From an uncultured Corynebacterium sp. (lineage in GTDB: Bacteria; Actinomycetota; Actinomycetes; Mycobacteriales; Mycobacteriaceae), in the NCBI RefSeq assembly GCF_946222985.1, contig NZ_CAMIFY010000062.1, positions 1-14,952 on the forward strand: 14,952 bases of DNA. The letters run 5' to 3'. The notes beneath the pieces are model-generated. The model did no database searches. It saw only the letters and a list, made by a program, of their open reading frames with translations, and had not been told where the DNA came from. Positions within the stretch are counted from its first letter, which is position 1. The number at the start of each line of letters is the position of its first letter. A program made the translations under genes and the position numbers. Positions 6,221-13,250 of this stretch are shown here, in pieces.

Positions 6221-7465
6221 ATGTCACGCCCCGAAGGAGCGGCCGCGCGCCGCAGCCCCCTGCCCCCGTGGTTCCTCGTCGCCATCGCCGTGTTCGCGGT
6301 GGCGTGGGGCGGCAACCAGTTCACCCCGCTGATGGTGATGTACCGCCTCAACGGCGACCTGGACCTGGTCTTCGTCGATCTGCTCCTGTTCATTTACGCG
6401 TTGGGCATCGCCCCGGCGCTGTTGATTTCGGGGCCGCTGTCCGACCGCATCGGGCGCAAGCCGGTGATGTTGGCCGCGCCGGTGTTCTCGATCGTCGGCT
6501 CGGTGCTCATCGCGGCCGGCGAGACCGTCGGGCCGCTGATCCTCGTCGGCCGCGCGCTGTCGGGCGTCGGCGTCGGCATCGCGATGGCCGTCGGCGGTTC
6601 GTGGGTCAAGGAACTGTCCCACACGCGGTTCGACCCGTCGGCGAAGTCGACGTCGGGCGCCAAGCGGCAGTCGATGGCCCTGACCCTGGGCTTCGGCGTG
6701 GGCGCGGGCATCGCCGGGTCGTTGGCGCAGTTCGCGCCGCTGCCGGGCCAGTTGCCGTACGTGCTGCACATCGTGCTGACGATCCCGGTGATCATCGCCA
6801 TGATGGTCGTGCCGGAAACCCGCCAGTCGCCGTACCTGCGCGGCGCGCAGCGCGAGACGATCCTGCAATCGCTGCGCACTCCGTCGGTCAAGCGGCCGCG
6901 GTTCCTGCTGGTCGCGGCGATGGTCGCGCCGTGGGTCTTCGGTGCGGCGGGCGTGGCCTACGCGATCATCCCGACGCTGATGCAGGAGGAGGTCGGCCAG
7001 CCGGTCTTCTTCTCGGCGCTGATCACGTTCTTCGCGCTGCTGTTCGGCTTCGGCATCCAGCAGGTCGGCCCGCGCATCGCGTCGGAGACGTCGGCGCGCG
7101 GGTCGCTGGTGGCGATGGGCATCGTCGTCGTCGGCATGGCGTTGGCGATGTGGATGTCGTCGAATCCGACGGTGTTCAGCGCGGTCGTCGCGGCGCTGGT
7201 GCTGGGCATGGGCTACGGCCTGTGCATGTTCACGGGCCTCAACGAGGTCCAGCGCATCGCCGGCCCCCGCGATCTGGCGGGCCTGACGGGCATCTTCTAC
7301 TGCCTGACGTACATCGGCTTCGCCTTCCCGGCGATCCTGACGAAGCTGTCGGAGTCGGTCGAGTGGATGACGTATCCGGTCATGCTCGGCGGCGGCATGG
7401 TCATCGCCGTGGCCATGGCGGCGGTGATCGCGCTCAATTCGCGCAAGGATCTGCACCGGGACTGA
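6221..7465 (+). CDS. MFS transporter, substrate unknown
   Basis: A 414-residue major facilitator with about 12 hydrophobic segments. The loop motif after TM2 is SGPLSDRIGRKPVM, and VGRALSGVGVGIAMAVGGSWVK matches the TM4-5 region. The central loop (SHTRFDPSAKSTSGAKRQ) and the loop around PETRQSPYLRGAQRE are basic and hydrophilic. It resembles drug/metabolite exporters, but no residue identifies a cargo. The ATG at 6221 is chosen over an in-frame GTG at 6212 because that GTG overlaps the -10 element and neither has a ribosome site, so translation is probably leaderless. It diverges from the ABC operon and is followed 84 bases later by galE, which has its own promoter. Confidence 0.88.
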   Translation: MSRPEGAAARRSPLPPWFLVAIAVFAVAWGGNQFTPLMVMYRLNGDLDLVFVDLLLFIYALGIAPALLISGPLSDRIGRKPVMLAAPVFSIVGSVLIAAGETVGPLILVGRALSGVGVGIAMAVGGSWVKELSHTRFDPSAKSTSGAKRQSMALTLGFGVGAGIAGSLAQFAPLPGQLPYVLHIVLTIPVIIAMMVVPETRQSPYLRGAQRETILQSLRTPSVKRPRFLLVAAMVAPWVFGAAGVAYAIIPTLMQEEVGQPVFFSALITFFALLFGFGIQQVGPRIASETSARGSLVAMGIVVVGMALAMWMSSNPTVFSAVVAALVLGMGYGLCMFTGLNEVQRIAGPRDLAGLTGIFYCLTYIGFAFPAILTKLSESVEWMTYPVMLGGGMVIAVAMAAVIALNSRKDLHRD

Positions 7466-7481
7466 TCTCCGGCGCCCGGCG

Positions 7482-7512
7482 GCGACCCCTCGCCCATCGT
7501 GCGGGGCGTCGC
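7482..7512 (+). terminator. Possible hairpin terminator after the MFS gene
   Basis: GCGACCCC (7482-7489) can pair with GGGG (7503-7506) and GTCGC (7508-7512), with one bulged C. It begins 17 bases after the MFS stop and lies before the galE promoter. No T tract is present, so the call is weak. Confidence 0.25.
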
Positions 7513-7536
7513 GGGCCGTCGATGCCCGGTCGGGTC

Positions 7537-7542
7537 TACGAT
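7537..7542 (+). promoter_or_regulatory. Leaderless-type -10 element of galE
   Basis: TACGAT is followed by exactly seven bases and then the ATG at 7550, the same spacing as in the preceding gene. No Shine-Dalgarno site is visible before that ATG. Confidence 0.55.
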
Positions 7543-7549
7543 GCGGGTC

Positions 7550-8536
7550 ATGTCCGCCGAAACGCGTGAGTCCGCGCCCACGACCGCTTTCCCGCCCAGC
7601 CGCACCCTGGTGACCGGTGGTGCGGGTTTCATCGGTTCGACGCTCGTCGATCGTTTGCTTGACGACGGCCACTCCGTCACCGTCGTCGACGACCTTTCGC
7701 ACGGTCGTCTCGCGAACCTGGATTCGGCGCGGGAGGTCGGCGTCGACCGGTTCGAGTTCGTGGAGGCCGACGTCCTCGGCGTCGATTGGGACGAGCTGAT
7801 CGAGCGGGTCCGCCCCGAGGTGATCTTCCATTTGGCGGCGCAGATCGACGTGCGCGAGTCGGTGGCCGATCCGGTGCATGACGCGGAGCTCAACATCGTC
7901 GGCACGATCCGCATCGCCGACGCCGCGCGGCGCCATGGGGTGCGCAAGGTCGTGTTCACGTCATCGGGCGGTTCGATCTACGGGACGCCGGACGCGTTCC
8001 CGGTCGGCGAGGACCAGGAGGTTCGCCCGCTGAGCCCGTACGCGGCGTCGAAGTCGGCGGCGGAGCAGTACCTGAACATGTTCCGTCGTCTGCACGGGTT
8101 GGATTGCTCGCACATCGCGCCGGCCAACGTCTACGGGCCGCGCCAGGATCCGCACGGGGAGGCGGGCGTGGTGGCGATCTTCGCCCAGCGCCTGCTGGCG
8201 GGGGAGTCGACGCGCGTGTTCGGCGACGGCGGCAACACCCGCGATTACGTATTCGTGGGCGACGTCGTCGATGCGTTCGTCCGGGCGGCGGGGACGGCCG
8301 GTTCGGGGATGCGGTTCAACATCGGCACGGGCGTGGAGACGTCGGACCGTCAATTGCATTCGCTGGTCGCCGAGGCCGCCGGCGCGGTCGATGACCCGGA
8401 GCAGGCCCCGGCCCGGCAGGGCGACGTGCCCAGGTCGGCGCTCGACCCGTCCCGTGCACGCGAGGTGCTGGGCTGGGAGCCGACGGTGGGGATCGCCGAA
8501 GGCGTGCGCCGCACGGTCGACTACTTCCGCGCCTGA
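7550..8536 (+). CDS. galE: NAD-dependent epimerase, UDP-glucose 4-epimerase type
   Basis: A 328-residue cytoplasmic extended short-chain dehydrogenase that interconverts UDP-gluco and UDP-galacto sugars. The NAD-binding Rossmann motif is GGAGFIG (23-29), with the acidic VVDDLS (45-50) after strand 2. The active site shows TSSGGSIYG (137-145) and the YxxxK pair Tyr164/Lys168 in YAASK, then PANVYGPRQ (191-199) and VFGDGGNTRDYVFVGDVV (223-240). The ATG at 7550 is set by the leaderless promoter; an in-frame ATG at 7541 lies inside the -10. Nearby glycan genes suggest it supplies UDP-galactose or a UDP-N-acetylhexosamine for the envelope. An epimerase of different sugar specificity remains possible. 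Confidence 0.85.
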   Translation: MSAETRESAPTTAFPPSRTLVTGGAGFIGSTLVDRLLDDGHSVTVVDDLSHGRLANLDSAREVGVDRFEFVEADVLGVDWDELIERVRPEVIFHLAAQIDVRESVADPVHDAELNIVGTIRIADAARRHGVRKVVFTSSGGSIYGTPDAFPVGEDQEVRPLSPYAASKSAAEQYLNMFRRLHGLDCSHIAPANVYGPRQDPHGEAGVVAIFAQRLLAGESTRVFGDGGNTRDYVFVGDVVDAFVRAAGTAGSGMRFNIGTGVETSDRQLHSLVAEAAGAVDDPEQAPARQGDVPRSALDPSRAREVLGWEPTVGIAEGVRRTVDYFRA

Positions 8537-8549
8537 CCCCCGCCCGCGC

Positions 8550-8566
8550 CCGGCCGGTGGGGCCGG
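8550..8566. terminator. Small GC hairpin between converging galE and the DsbA-like gene
   Basis: CCGGCC (8550-8555) and GGCCGG (8561-8566) pair perfectly across a five-base loop and fill the 30-base gap between the two stop codons. It could act on both strands, but no T run follows. Confidence 0.3.
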
Positions 8567-9679
8567 TTACTCCTGGTTCTGAGCGCGCTCGGCCTTCATC
8601 AGCTCCAGCTCGATGTAGTCGCGGAACTGCTGCTCCGGAAGCGCACCGGACACCGGGGTGCCGCCGATGATGAACTGCGGCGTTCCCTGCACGCCGATCG
8701 ACTGCGCGTAGGCGGTGGCCTCCTGGACCGGCTTCTCCCACGTGCCGTCTTCGACCTGCGTGCGGAACAATTCCAGGTCCTCGACGCCGGCGGTGCGCGC
8801 GATGTCGACGAGCTCGTCGACCGTGAACTCCGGGTGCCCGTTGCCCTTGGCGGTGGCCGCATCGAACGCCGCGGCCTGGAACTCCCAGAACTTGCCCTGC
8901 GCGGCGGCCGCGCGACCGGCCTGCGCCGACTGCTCGGCGGCCCCGCCACTGGCGGAATCGTTCCACTCGATGCGCACCAGACCCTCGTCGACGTAATCGG
9001 CGATGAGGCTCGGCTGCGTCTGCGTGGCGAAACGGGCGCAGAACGGGCACTCGAAATCGGAGAACATGGTCATCACGACCGGGGCATCGACGGCGCCGAG
9101 GGCGAACGGGTCGGCCTCGTCGCGGCGGTGGACCTCGGTGATGTCGTCCATCGTCGCGATGGCCGCGCCTTCCCGAGGGCCGAGGATCGAGGCGTCGTAG
9201 GTGCCGTCGTCCTTCGCCACCGGACCGGAATCATCCGACCCGGCGGACGCGCCCGCGAGGTTGACGCCGTCGCCGCCGGCACCACCGGTGCCGGGGCCGA
9301 ACCGGTCGCCCGCCAGGAAGCCCAGGCCCGCGACCAGCAGAAGCGCGGCGGCGAGCCACACCCACAGGGCCGGGGGAACGGTGCTCATGGAGCGCTCGTC
9401 GCGGGGTTCGTGCGCTGCGTCCTCGGAGTCGGCGTCGGCATCACCGGAGGCGGCGGCCACGGCGGTCGCGGTGCCGTCACCGGCTTCGCTGCCACCTTCG
9501 CGCTTGTCCTCGTGGCCGTTTTCCAGGTCACCCTCGCGCCGTGCGACGGCTTCCACGTCGGAGTTGGCGTCGACCGCGGCGTCGTTGGCCGGGTCGGTCG
9601 GCTCCTGCCCCCAGCCGAGTTCGACGGGGTCGTCTTGGGGCCGGTTCGCGGGCGTGGATTCGTCGTCGGGTCGTGTCAT
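8567..9679 (-). CDS. Membrane-anchored DsbA-like thiol oxidoreductase with a long acidic cytoplasmic tail
   Basis: A 370-residue protein in three parts: an Asp/Glu/Ala-rich hydrophilic tail (1-~102), one membrane segment (~104-124, LWVWLAAALLLVAGLGFLAG), and an extracytoplasmic thioredoxin-fold domain of the DsbA group. The redox motif is CPFC in SDFECPFCARFA (Cys211, Cys214) and the cis-proline loop is GTPQF (Pro334). It should form or reshuffle disulfides in exported proteins. The ATG at 9679 is preferred over 9688 because a CACAAT hexamer ends seven bases before it, as in two other genes here. An internal ATG nearer the membrane segment (codon 98) would remove most of the tail. It is a single-gene unit converging on galE. 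Confidence 0.85.
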   Translation of the reverse strand: MTRPDDESTPANRPQDDPVELGWGQEPTDPANDAAVDANSDVEAVARREGDLENGHEDKREGGSEAGDGTATAVAAASGDADADSEDAAHEPRDERSMSTVPPALWVWLAAALLLVAGLGFLAGDRFGPGTGGAGGDGVNLAGASAGSDDSGPVAKDDGTYDASILGPREGAAIATMDDITEVHRRDEADPFALGAVDAPVVMTMFSDFECPFCARFATQTQPSLIADYVDEGLVRIEWNDSASGGAAEQSAQAGRAAAAQGKFWEFQAAAFDAATAKGNGHPEFTVDELVDIARTAGVEDLELFRTQVEDGTWEKPVQEATAYAQSIGVQGTPQFIIGGTPVSGALPEQQFRDYIELELMKAERAQNQE

Positions 9680-9685
9680 GCGGCC

Positions 9686-9692
9686 CATTGTG
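9686..9692 (-). promoter_or_regulatory. Possible leaderless-type -10 of the DsbA-like gene
   Basis: On the minus strand CACAAT precedes GGGCCGC and then the ATG at 9679, a seven-base spacing. The first base of the hexamer is off consensus, so this is weaker than the galE and MFS cases. Confidence 0.35.
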
Positions 9693-9771
9693 CAGTGTCA
9701 CCCGAAGCGCGGGGCAACCGGGGCGGGCGCGGACTCCATGCGCCGGGCGATCGGGGCGGGCGGGGGCCGTC

Positions 9772-9811
9772 GCAAAGCAAGGGACGCCCGAGCGACGGCG
9801 ACGGCCGTCCC
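9772..9811 (-). terminator. Terminator of the polyprenyl-phosphate glycosyltransferase operon
   Basis: Arms 9802-9811 and 9781-9790 pair over ten positions with one mismatch (minus strand GGGACGGCCG with CGGGCGTCCC). They are followed by TTGCTTTGCG. The hairpin starts eight bases past the DUF2304 stop. Confidence 0.6.
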
Positions 9812-9818
9812 GCGCGAA

Positions 9819-10208
9819 TCAGGACTCGCGCGCCACGCCACCGTCGGCGTCGGTCATCGGCGCCTCGGGGCGCACGGCGGTGCGCAACGCCACGGCGCGC
9901 GCCAACCGGGCGTAGCGCAGCTCCTGCTCGCGGAACCGGATGTAGGAGCTCACCGTGGTGAACACGAACGCCAGCACCAGCGAGTACAGCAGCAGGTCCG
10001 TGCCGCGCGAGACGCCGACCCAGTTGGCCACGACGGTCAGGTCGTCGGGGCGCACGATCGCCCACACGCACGCGACGAGGAACAACACGAAGCCCAGCTT
10101 CACGCCCGCCTTCGCCCGTGCCTTGCGACGGTTCGACACGAAATACCAGACCAGCCCCGCCATCGCCGCCAGAAGCAGGACCTGGATGATCGTCGCGGTC
10201 ACGGTCAC
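9819..10208 (-). CDS. DUF2304 small membrane protein, partner of the GT2 enzyme
   Basis: A 129-residue protein with three predicted membrane segments (about 6-24, 36-52 and 70-90) and a basic, probably cytoplasmic C-terminus (RFREQELRYARLARA, 91-105). This size and layout match DUF2304 proteins, which sit beside polyprenyl-phosphate glycosyltransferases. In M. tuberculosis, as I recall, the Rv3632 counterpart stimulates the neighbouring enzyme PpgS. The GTG at 10208 overlaps the upstream stop as GTGA and has a perfect AGGAGG five bases before it, so translation is coupled to the glycosyltransferase. A second GTG two codons later is possible but less well placed. Confidence 0.85.
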   Translation of the reverse strand: MTVTATIIQVLLLAAMAGLVWYFVSNRRKARAKAGVKLGFVLFLVACVWAIVRPDDLTVVANWVGVSRGTDLLLYSLVLAFVFTTVSSYIRFREQELRYARLARAVALRTAVRPEAPMTDADGGVARES

Positions 10209-10957
10209 GGCAGCCTCCTGGCGATGAGCGAGTCGGAGAGAATGTTGACGCCATTGAACAGGGACTGGCCCTTGGACATGGAGTATTCGGTGTAGAGGAT
10301 GTCGACGGGCTGCTCGGCGACGCGCCAATCGAGTTCGTCCATGAGGTTGACGAACTCCGAGGCGTGGCTCATGCCGTTCATGCGCAGGTTGGTCTCCATG
10401 GCGACCTTGCGGTTGAAGGCGCGCAGGCCGTTGTGCGCGTCGGTCAGTCCGAGGCGGCGGGTCTTCGCCGACAGGGCGACGACGGTTTTGAGCACGATGC
10501 GCTTGATCAGCGGGACCTGGTCCTCTTCGGACTTGGGGCGGCCGAAGCGCGTGCCGACGATGATGTCCACCGGCTCCGCGCGCAGCCGCCGCACCATCGC
10601 GACGACGTCCTTGACCTGGTGCTGGCCGTCGGCGTCGAAGGTGACGAAGTAGTCGGCGCCGGACTGCGAGCGGGCGTATTCGATGCCGGTCTGGATCGCG
10701 GCGCCCTGGCCGAGGTTGACGGGGTGGTTGACCAGATGCGCGCCGGCGGCGTGGATCTCGGTGGCCGAGTGGTCGCGGGAGCCGTCGTTGACCGCGACGA
10801 TGTTGGGGAACGTCTCCAGCGCGTTTTCCAGCACGCCGCGGATGACGGTCGCCTCGTTGTAGCAGGGGACGATCAGCCATGTGTCGGCGAACTCGCCGGG
10901 CACCGCGACCCCGTTCGGCGCATCGTGTGGGTCTGGATTGTGGTCCGTGTGGTCCAT
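10205..10957 (-). CDS. GT2 polyprenyl-phosphate glycosyltransferase, PpgS-like
   Basis: A 250-residue glycosyltransferase of the dolichyl-phosphate-mannose-synthase type, without membrane helices of its own. Family marks: LIVPCYNEATVI (28-39), VNDGSRDHS (56-64), NLGQGAAIQTGI (81-92), the metal-binding FDADGQH (107-113) and NGLRAFNRK (176-184). Such enzymes move a sugar from a nucleotide donor to polyprenyl phosphate at the inner membrane face. Coupling to DUF2304 and closeness to galE favour a PpgS-like role, which in mycobacteria uses UDP-GalNAc. The sugar here is not proven. The ATG at 10957 is chosen; an in-frame ATG at 10969 lies within a TACCAT promoter-like hexamer. Neither has a clear ribosome site. 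Confidence 0.88.
   Translation of the reverse strand: MDHTDHNPDPHDAPNGVAVPGEFADTWLIVPCYNEATVIRGVLENALETFPNIVAVNDGSRDHSATEIHAAGAHLVNHPVNLGQGAAIQTGIEYARSQSGADYFVTFDADGQHQVKDVVAMVRRLRAEPVDIIVGTRFGRPKSEEDQVPLIKRIVLKTVVALSAKTRRLGLTDAHNGLRAFNRKVAMETNLRMNGMSHASEFVNLMDELDWRVAEQPVDILYTEYSMSKGQSLFNGVNILSDSLIARRLP
10214..10219 (-). promoter_or_regulatory. Perfect Shine-Dalgarno (AGGAGG) of the DUF2304 gene
   Basis: AGGAGG inside the end of the glycosyltransferase gene lies five bases before the GTG at 10208. It decides the start and is the strongest ribosome site in the window. Confidence 0.85.
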
Positions 10958-10967
10958 GATGAGGCTC

Positions 10968-10973
10968 ATGGTA
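10968..10973 (-). promoter_or_regulatory. Possible -10 element upstream of the PpgS-like gene
   Basis: TACCAT (TANNNT form) ends ten bases before the ATG at 10957 and overlaps the alternative ATG at 10969. It would give a leader of about three bases. No good -35 is visible. Confidence 0.35.
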
Positions 10974-11067
10974 GCCGCAGACCACGCGGATCATCGGTGC
11001 GGTGGCCTCCCGGCGCGGCAGATGCACGGGTGCTGCAGACCCGACGGCAGCGGCGCCGCCGATCCCC

Positions 11068-11958
11068 TCAGTCGCCCCGGTGGAACAGCGCCCGGTAGGC
11101 CCGGCCGAGAAGTCCGGTCGGCAGGGCCCGGAACGCCGAGCGGACGACGAAGTTGGTCACGGCCCGGGGCCGCGAGATCAGGCCGAGGTCGACCAGCGTC
11201 GCCTGCATGGCGCGTTCGGCGGCGTAGATGCCGGGGGAGCGGCGGCGGTCGAGCATCCCGGTGGCGCGGAATCGGGTCAGCGGCGCGGGCAGGTTGACGA
11301 ACCGGGCGCCGTCGGCGAGCAGTCGCGCCCACAGGTCGTAGTCCTCCATGTAGGGCGCGTCGCGGTAGCCGCCGACGGCTTTGACGCGCGCGGTGCGGTA
11401 CATCACGGAGGGGTTGTTGATCGGCGAGTTCAGTCGCGCGTATTTCAGGATCTCGTCGTGGGTTTCGGGCAGTCGACGCACGCCGACGATCTCGCCGCCG
11501 CGGTCGTCGTCGAATTCGGCCATGGCGGTGCCGATGACGTCGGGGATCGCGTGGGTCGAGGTTCCTTCGCTTGACGACGCTCCGGTGCCCTCGCCTGCGA
11601 CGACCGCCAGCTGTTCGGCGAAGCGGTCGGGTTCGGCGATGTCGTCGGCGTCGAGGCGCGCGCACCATTGCTCGTCGATGTGGTCGAGGCCGGCCTGCGA
11701 CGCGGGGCCGGAGCCGCGGTTGGTCGGCTGCGGCAGGAAGTCGAGTTCGGGGTGGTCGGCGGCGTGGCGCGCGATGACGTCGTCGAGGCCCGGGGTCAGC
11801 GGGCCGTCGCCGACGAGCACGACGCGGCCGGCGGGCACGGTCTGGGCCCACAGCGATTCCAGCGCCGCGTCGAGGTGGTCGGGGTCGACGCGGTGGTAGA
11901 CGGTCATGAGCACGGCGAGGTCGGCGCGCGGGGTCCGGGTGGTGCGGTCGGCGGTCAT
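11068..11958 (-). CDS. GT2 glycosyltransferase, AmsE-like
   Basis: A 296-residue soluble or peripheral glycosyltransferase of the kind used in capsule and exopolysaccharide assembly. Marks: VLMTVYHRVDPDHLDAAL (16-33), VVLVGDGPLT (46-55), NRGSGPASQAGL (80-91), the DxD metal motif ARLDADD (100-106), NNPSVMYR (181-188) and the ED motif YMEDYDLW (203-210). The N-terminal half closely follows the AmsE pattern. Residues ~121-140 form a Gly/Ser/Glu/Thr-rich insertion after the catalytic core. The ATG at 11958 overlaps the flippase stop as ATGA, with AAGGTG upstream, so the two are co-translated. Donor and acceptor sugars are unknown; it probably extends the glycan the flippase exports. Confidence 0.87.
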   Translation of the reverse strand: MTADRTTRTPRADLAVLMTVYHRVDPDHLDAALESLWAQTVPAGRVVLVGDGPLTPGLDDVIARHAADHPELDFLPQPTNRGSGPASQAGLDHIDEQWCARLDADDIAEPDRFAEQLAVVAGEGTGASSSEGTSTHAIPDVIGTAMAEFDDDRGGEIVGVRRLPETHDEILKYARLNSPINNPSVMYRTARVKAVGGYRDAPYMEDYDLWARLLADGARFVNLPAPLTRFRATGMLDRRRSPGIYAAERAMQATLVDLGLISRPRAVTNFVVRSAFRALPTGLLGRAYRALFHRGD

Positions 11959-13250
11959 TGCGTCACCTTCAGCGGGGGTTCGTCGGGTACGACCGCCTTG
12001 AGCACGGCCAGGTGGAACAGGATGCCCAGCGCGGGGCCGACGATCAACGCCAGGGCCGAGCGCAGCTCCAGGGTGCCGGGGCCGAAGAGGATGGCCACGG
12101 CGATGACCGTCGCCAGCACCCAGCCGATCAGGTACGCGCGGTGGCGGCCGACGGCCAGCGTCACCGCGCCGGTGACCATGAGCACGGCGGTGAACGTCGC
12201 GCCCAGGGTCAGGCCAGCCAGCGTCGGGCCGGGCACGAAGTAGTCGGGCTTGAGGATGACCTCGAGGATCCACGGGCCGATCAGCCACGCCAGCGCCGAA
12301 CCGGCCAGGCCGAAGGTGAACAGCGCGCCGAGGGGCTTGGCCAGCGCGGCCAGCGGCCCGCCGTCGCGCTGGACGAAGTGGACGATGATGGCGTTCTGGA
12401 ACTTCTCCAGCGGCATCAGCAGCGGCGCGCGGGTCAGCGTCACCGCGTAGGCGATGCCCGCGGCGGTCACCGCCCCCAGGGCGCCGGCGCCGTGGTCGGC
12501 GCTGATCTTGACCAGCGTCGGAAAGCCCGTGACCAGGACGGCGGAGGCGCCGGCGGCGACCATCGCGGTGACCATCAGCGGGATGAAGCGACGCACGGGC
12601 ACGTCGGCGCGCAGCGTCATCGCGTGGCGCGTGGCCGGCGACGACGCCGCCAGCAGCAGCCAACTGACCGTGCCGATGACCGTGATCCACAGCCACGCGT
12701 CCAGCCCCCACCCGAACCACCAGGCCAGCACGGCCGGGACGACGCGGGTGAGGATGTCGAGGATGATCAGCGTCGCGTACTGCCCCCACAGCTTCGCGCC
12801 GGACAGCACGCCGGAGACCGCGGCCTGCATCGCGTACATGGCCAGGCCGGCGGCCATGAGCACCACGGCGAGCACGTGGTCGTCGTGGACGACGAGATCG
12901 ACCCACAGGGGGCCGGAGGCGGCGAACAGGACGAACGTCGCCGCCGCCACGCCCGCGGCCACCGTCACGGGCCGGGCGGTGAGGGTGCGCGGGGGACCCG
13001 GAGCGTCGTCACGCGACGGAGCGGAAGGCGCACCGACCGCCACGGCGGCGCCCGCCGGCCGCGACGACGCCCCCACCGCGCGGGTGGTCTCCTGCATCAG
13101 GCCGCCGAGCACGCCCGTCATGGCGAAGAACAGGCCCCAATACGCGACGAACTGCACGTTGACGTCGGTCGACAGCCCCCACGCCGAAAGAAAGAGGATG
13201 GCGAAGCTGCCGGCGGCGGCGACGAGCGTCGCCAGGGTCAACCACTTCAC
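11955..13250 (-). CDS. Wzx-like polysaccharide flippase / MATE-MOP superfamily membrane protein
   Basis: A 431-residue integral membrane protein with about 12 hydrophobic segments, in the size range and layout of MOP-superfamily flippases that turn lipid-linked glycans across the membrane. A Pro/Ala/Arg-rich loop (~61-96) separates TM2 and TM3. The TRAPLLMPLEKFQNAIIVHFV segment, about two thirds in, matches the conserved inner part of actinobacterial relatives. It uses GTG at 13250, overlapping the M1 peptidase stop as GTGA; a longer in-frame opening to 13304 would lie deep in the peptidase gene. Its place between a peptidase and a GT2 gene and near the PpgS-like pair supports an envelope glycan role. 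The family call rests on overall pattern, since Wzx sequences diverge strongly. Confidence 0.75.
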   Translation of the reverse strand: MKWLTLATLVAAAGSFAILFLSAWGLSTDVNVQFVAYWGLFFAMTGVLGGLMQETTRAVGASSRPAGAAVAVGAPSAPSRDDAPGPPRTLTARPVTVAAGVAAATFVLFAASGPLWVDLVVHDDHVLAVVLMAAGLAMYAMQAAVSGVLSGAKLWGQYATLIILDILTRVVPAVLAWWFGWGLDAWLWITVIGTVSWLLLAASSPATRHAMTLRADVPVRRFIPLMVTAMVAAGASAVLVTGFPTLVKISADHGAGALGAVTAAGIAYAVTLTRAPLLMPLEKFQNAIIVHFVQRDGGPLAALAKPLGALFTFGLAGSALAWLIGPWILEVILKPDYFVPGPTLAGLTLGATFTAVLMVTGAVTLAVGRHRAYLIGWVLATVIAVAILFGPGTLELRSALALIVGPALGILFHLAVLKAVVPDEPPLKVTQ

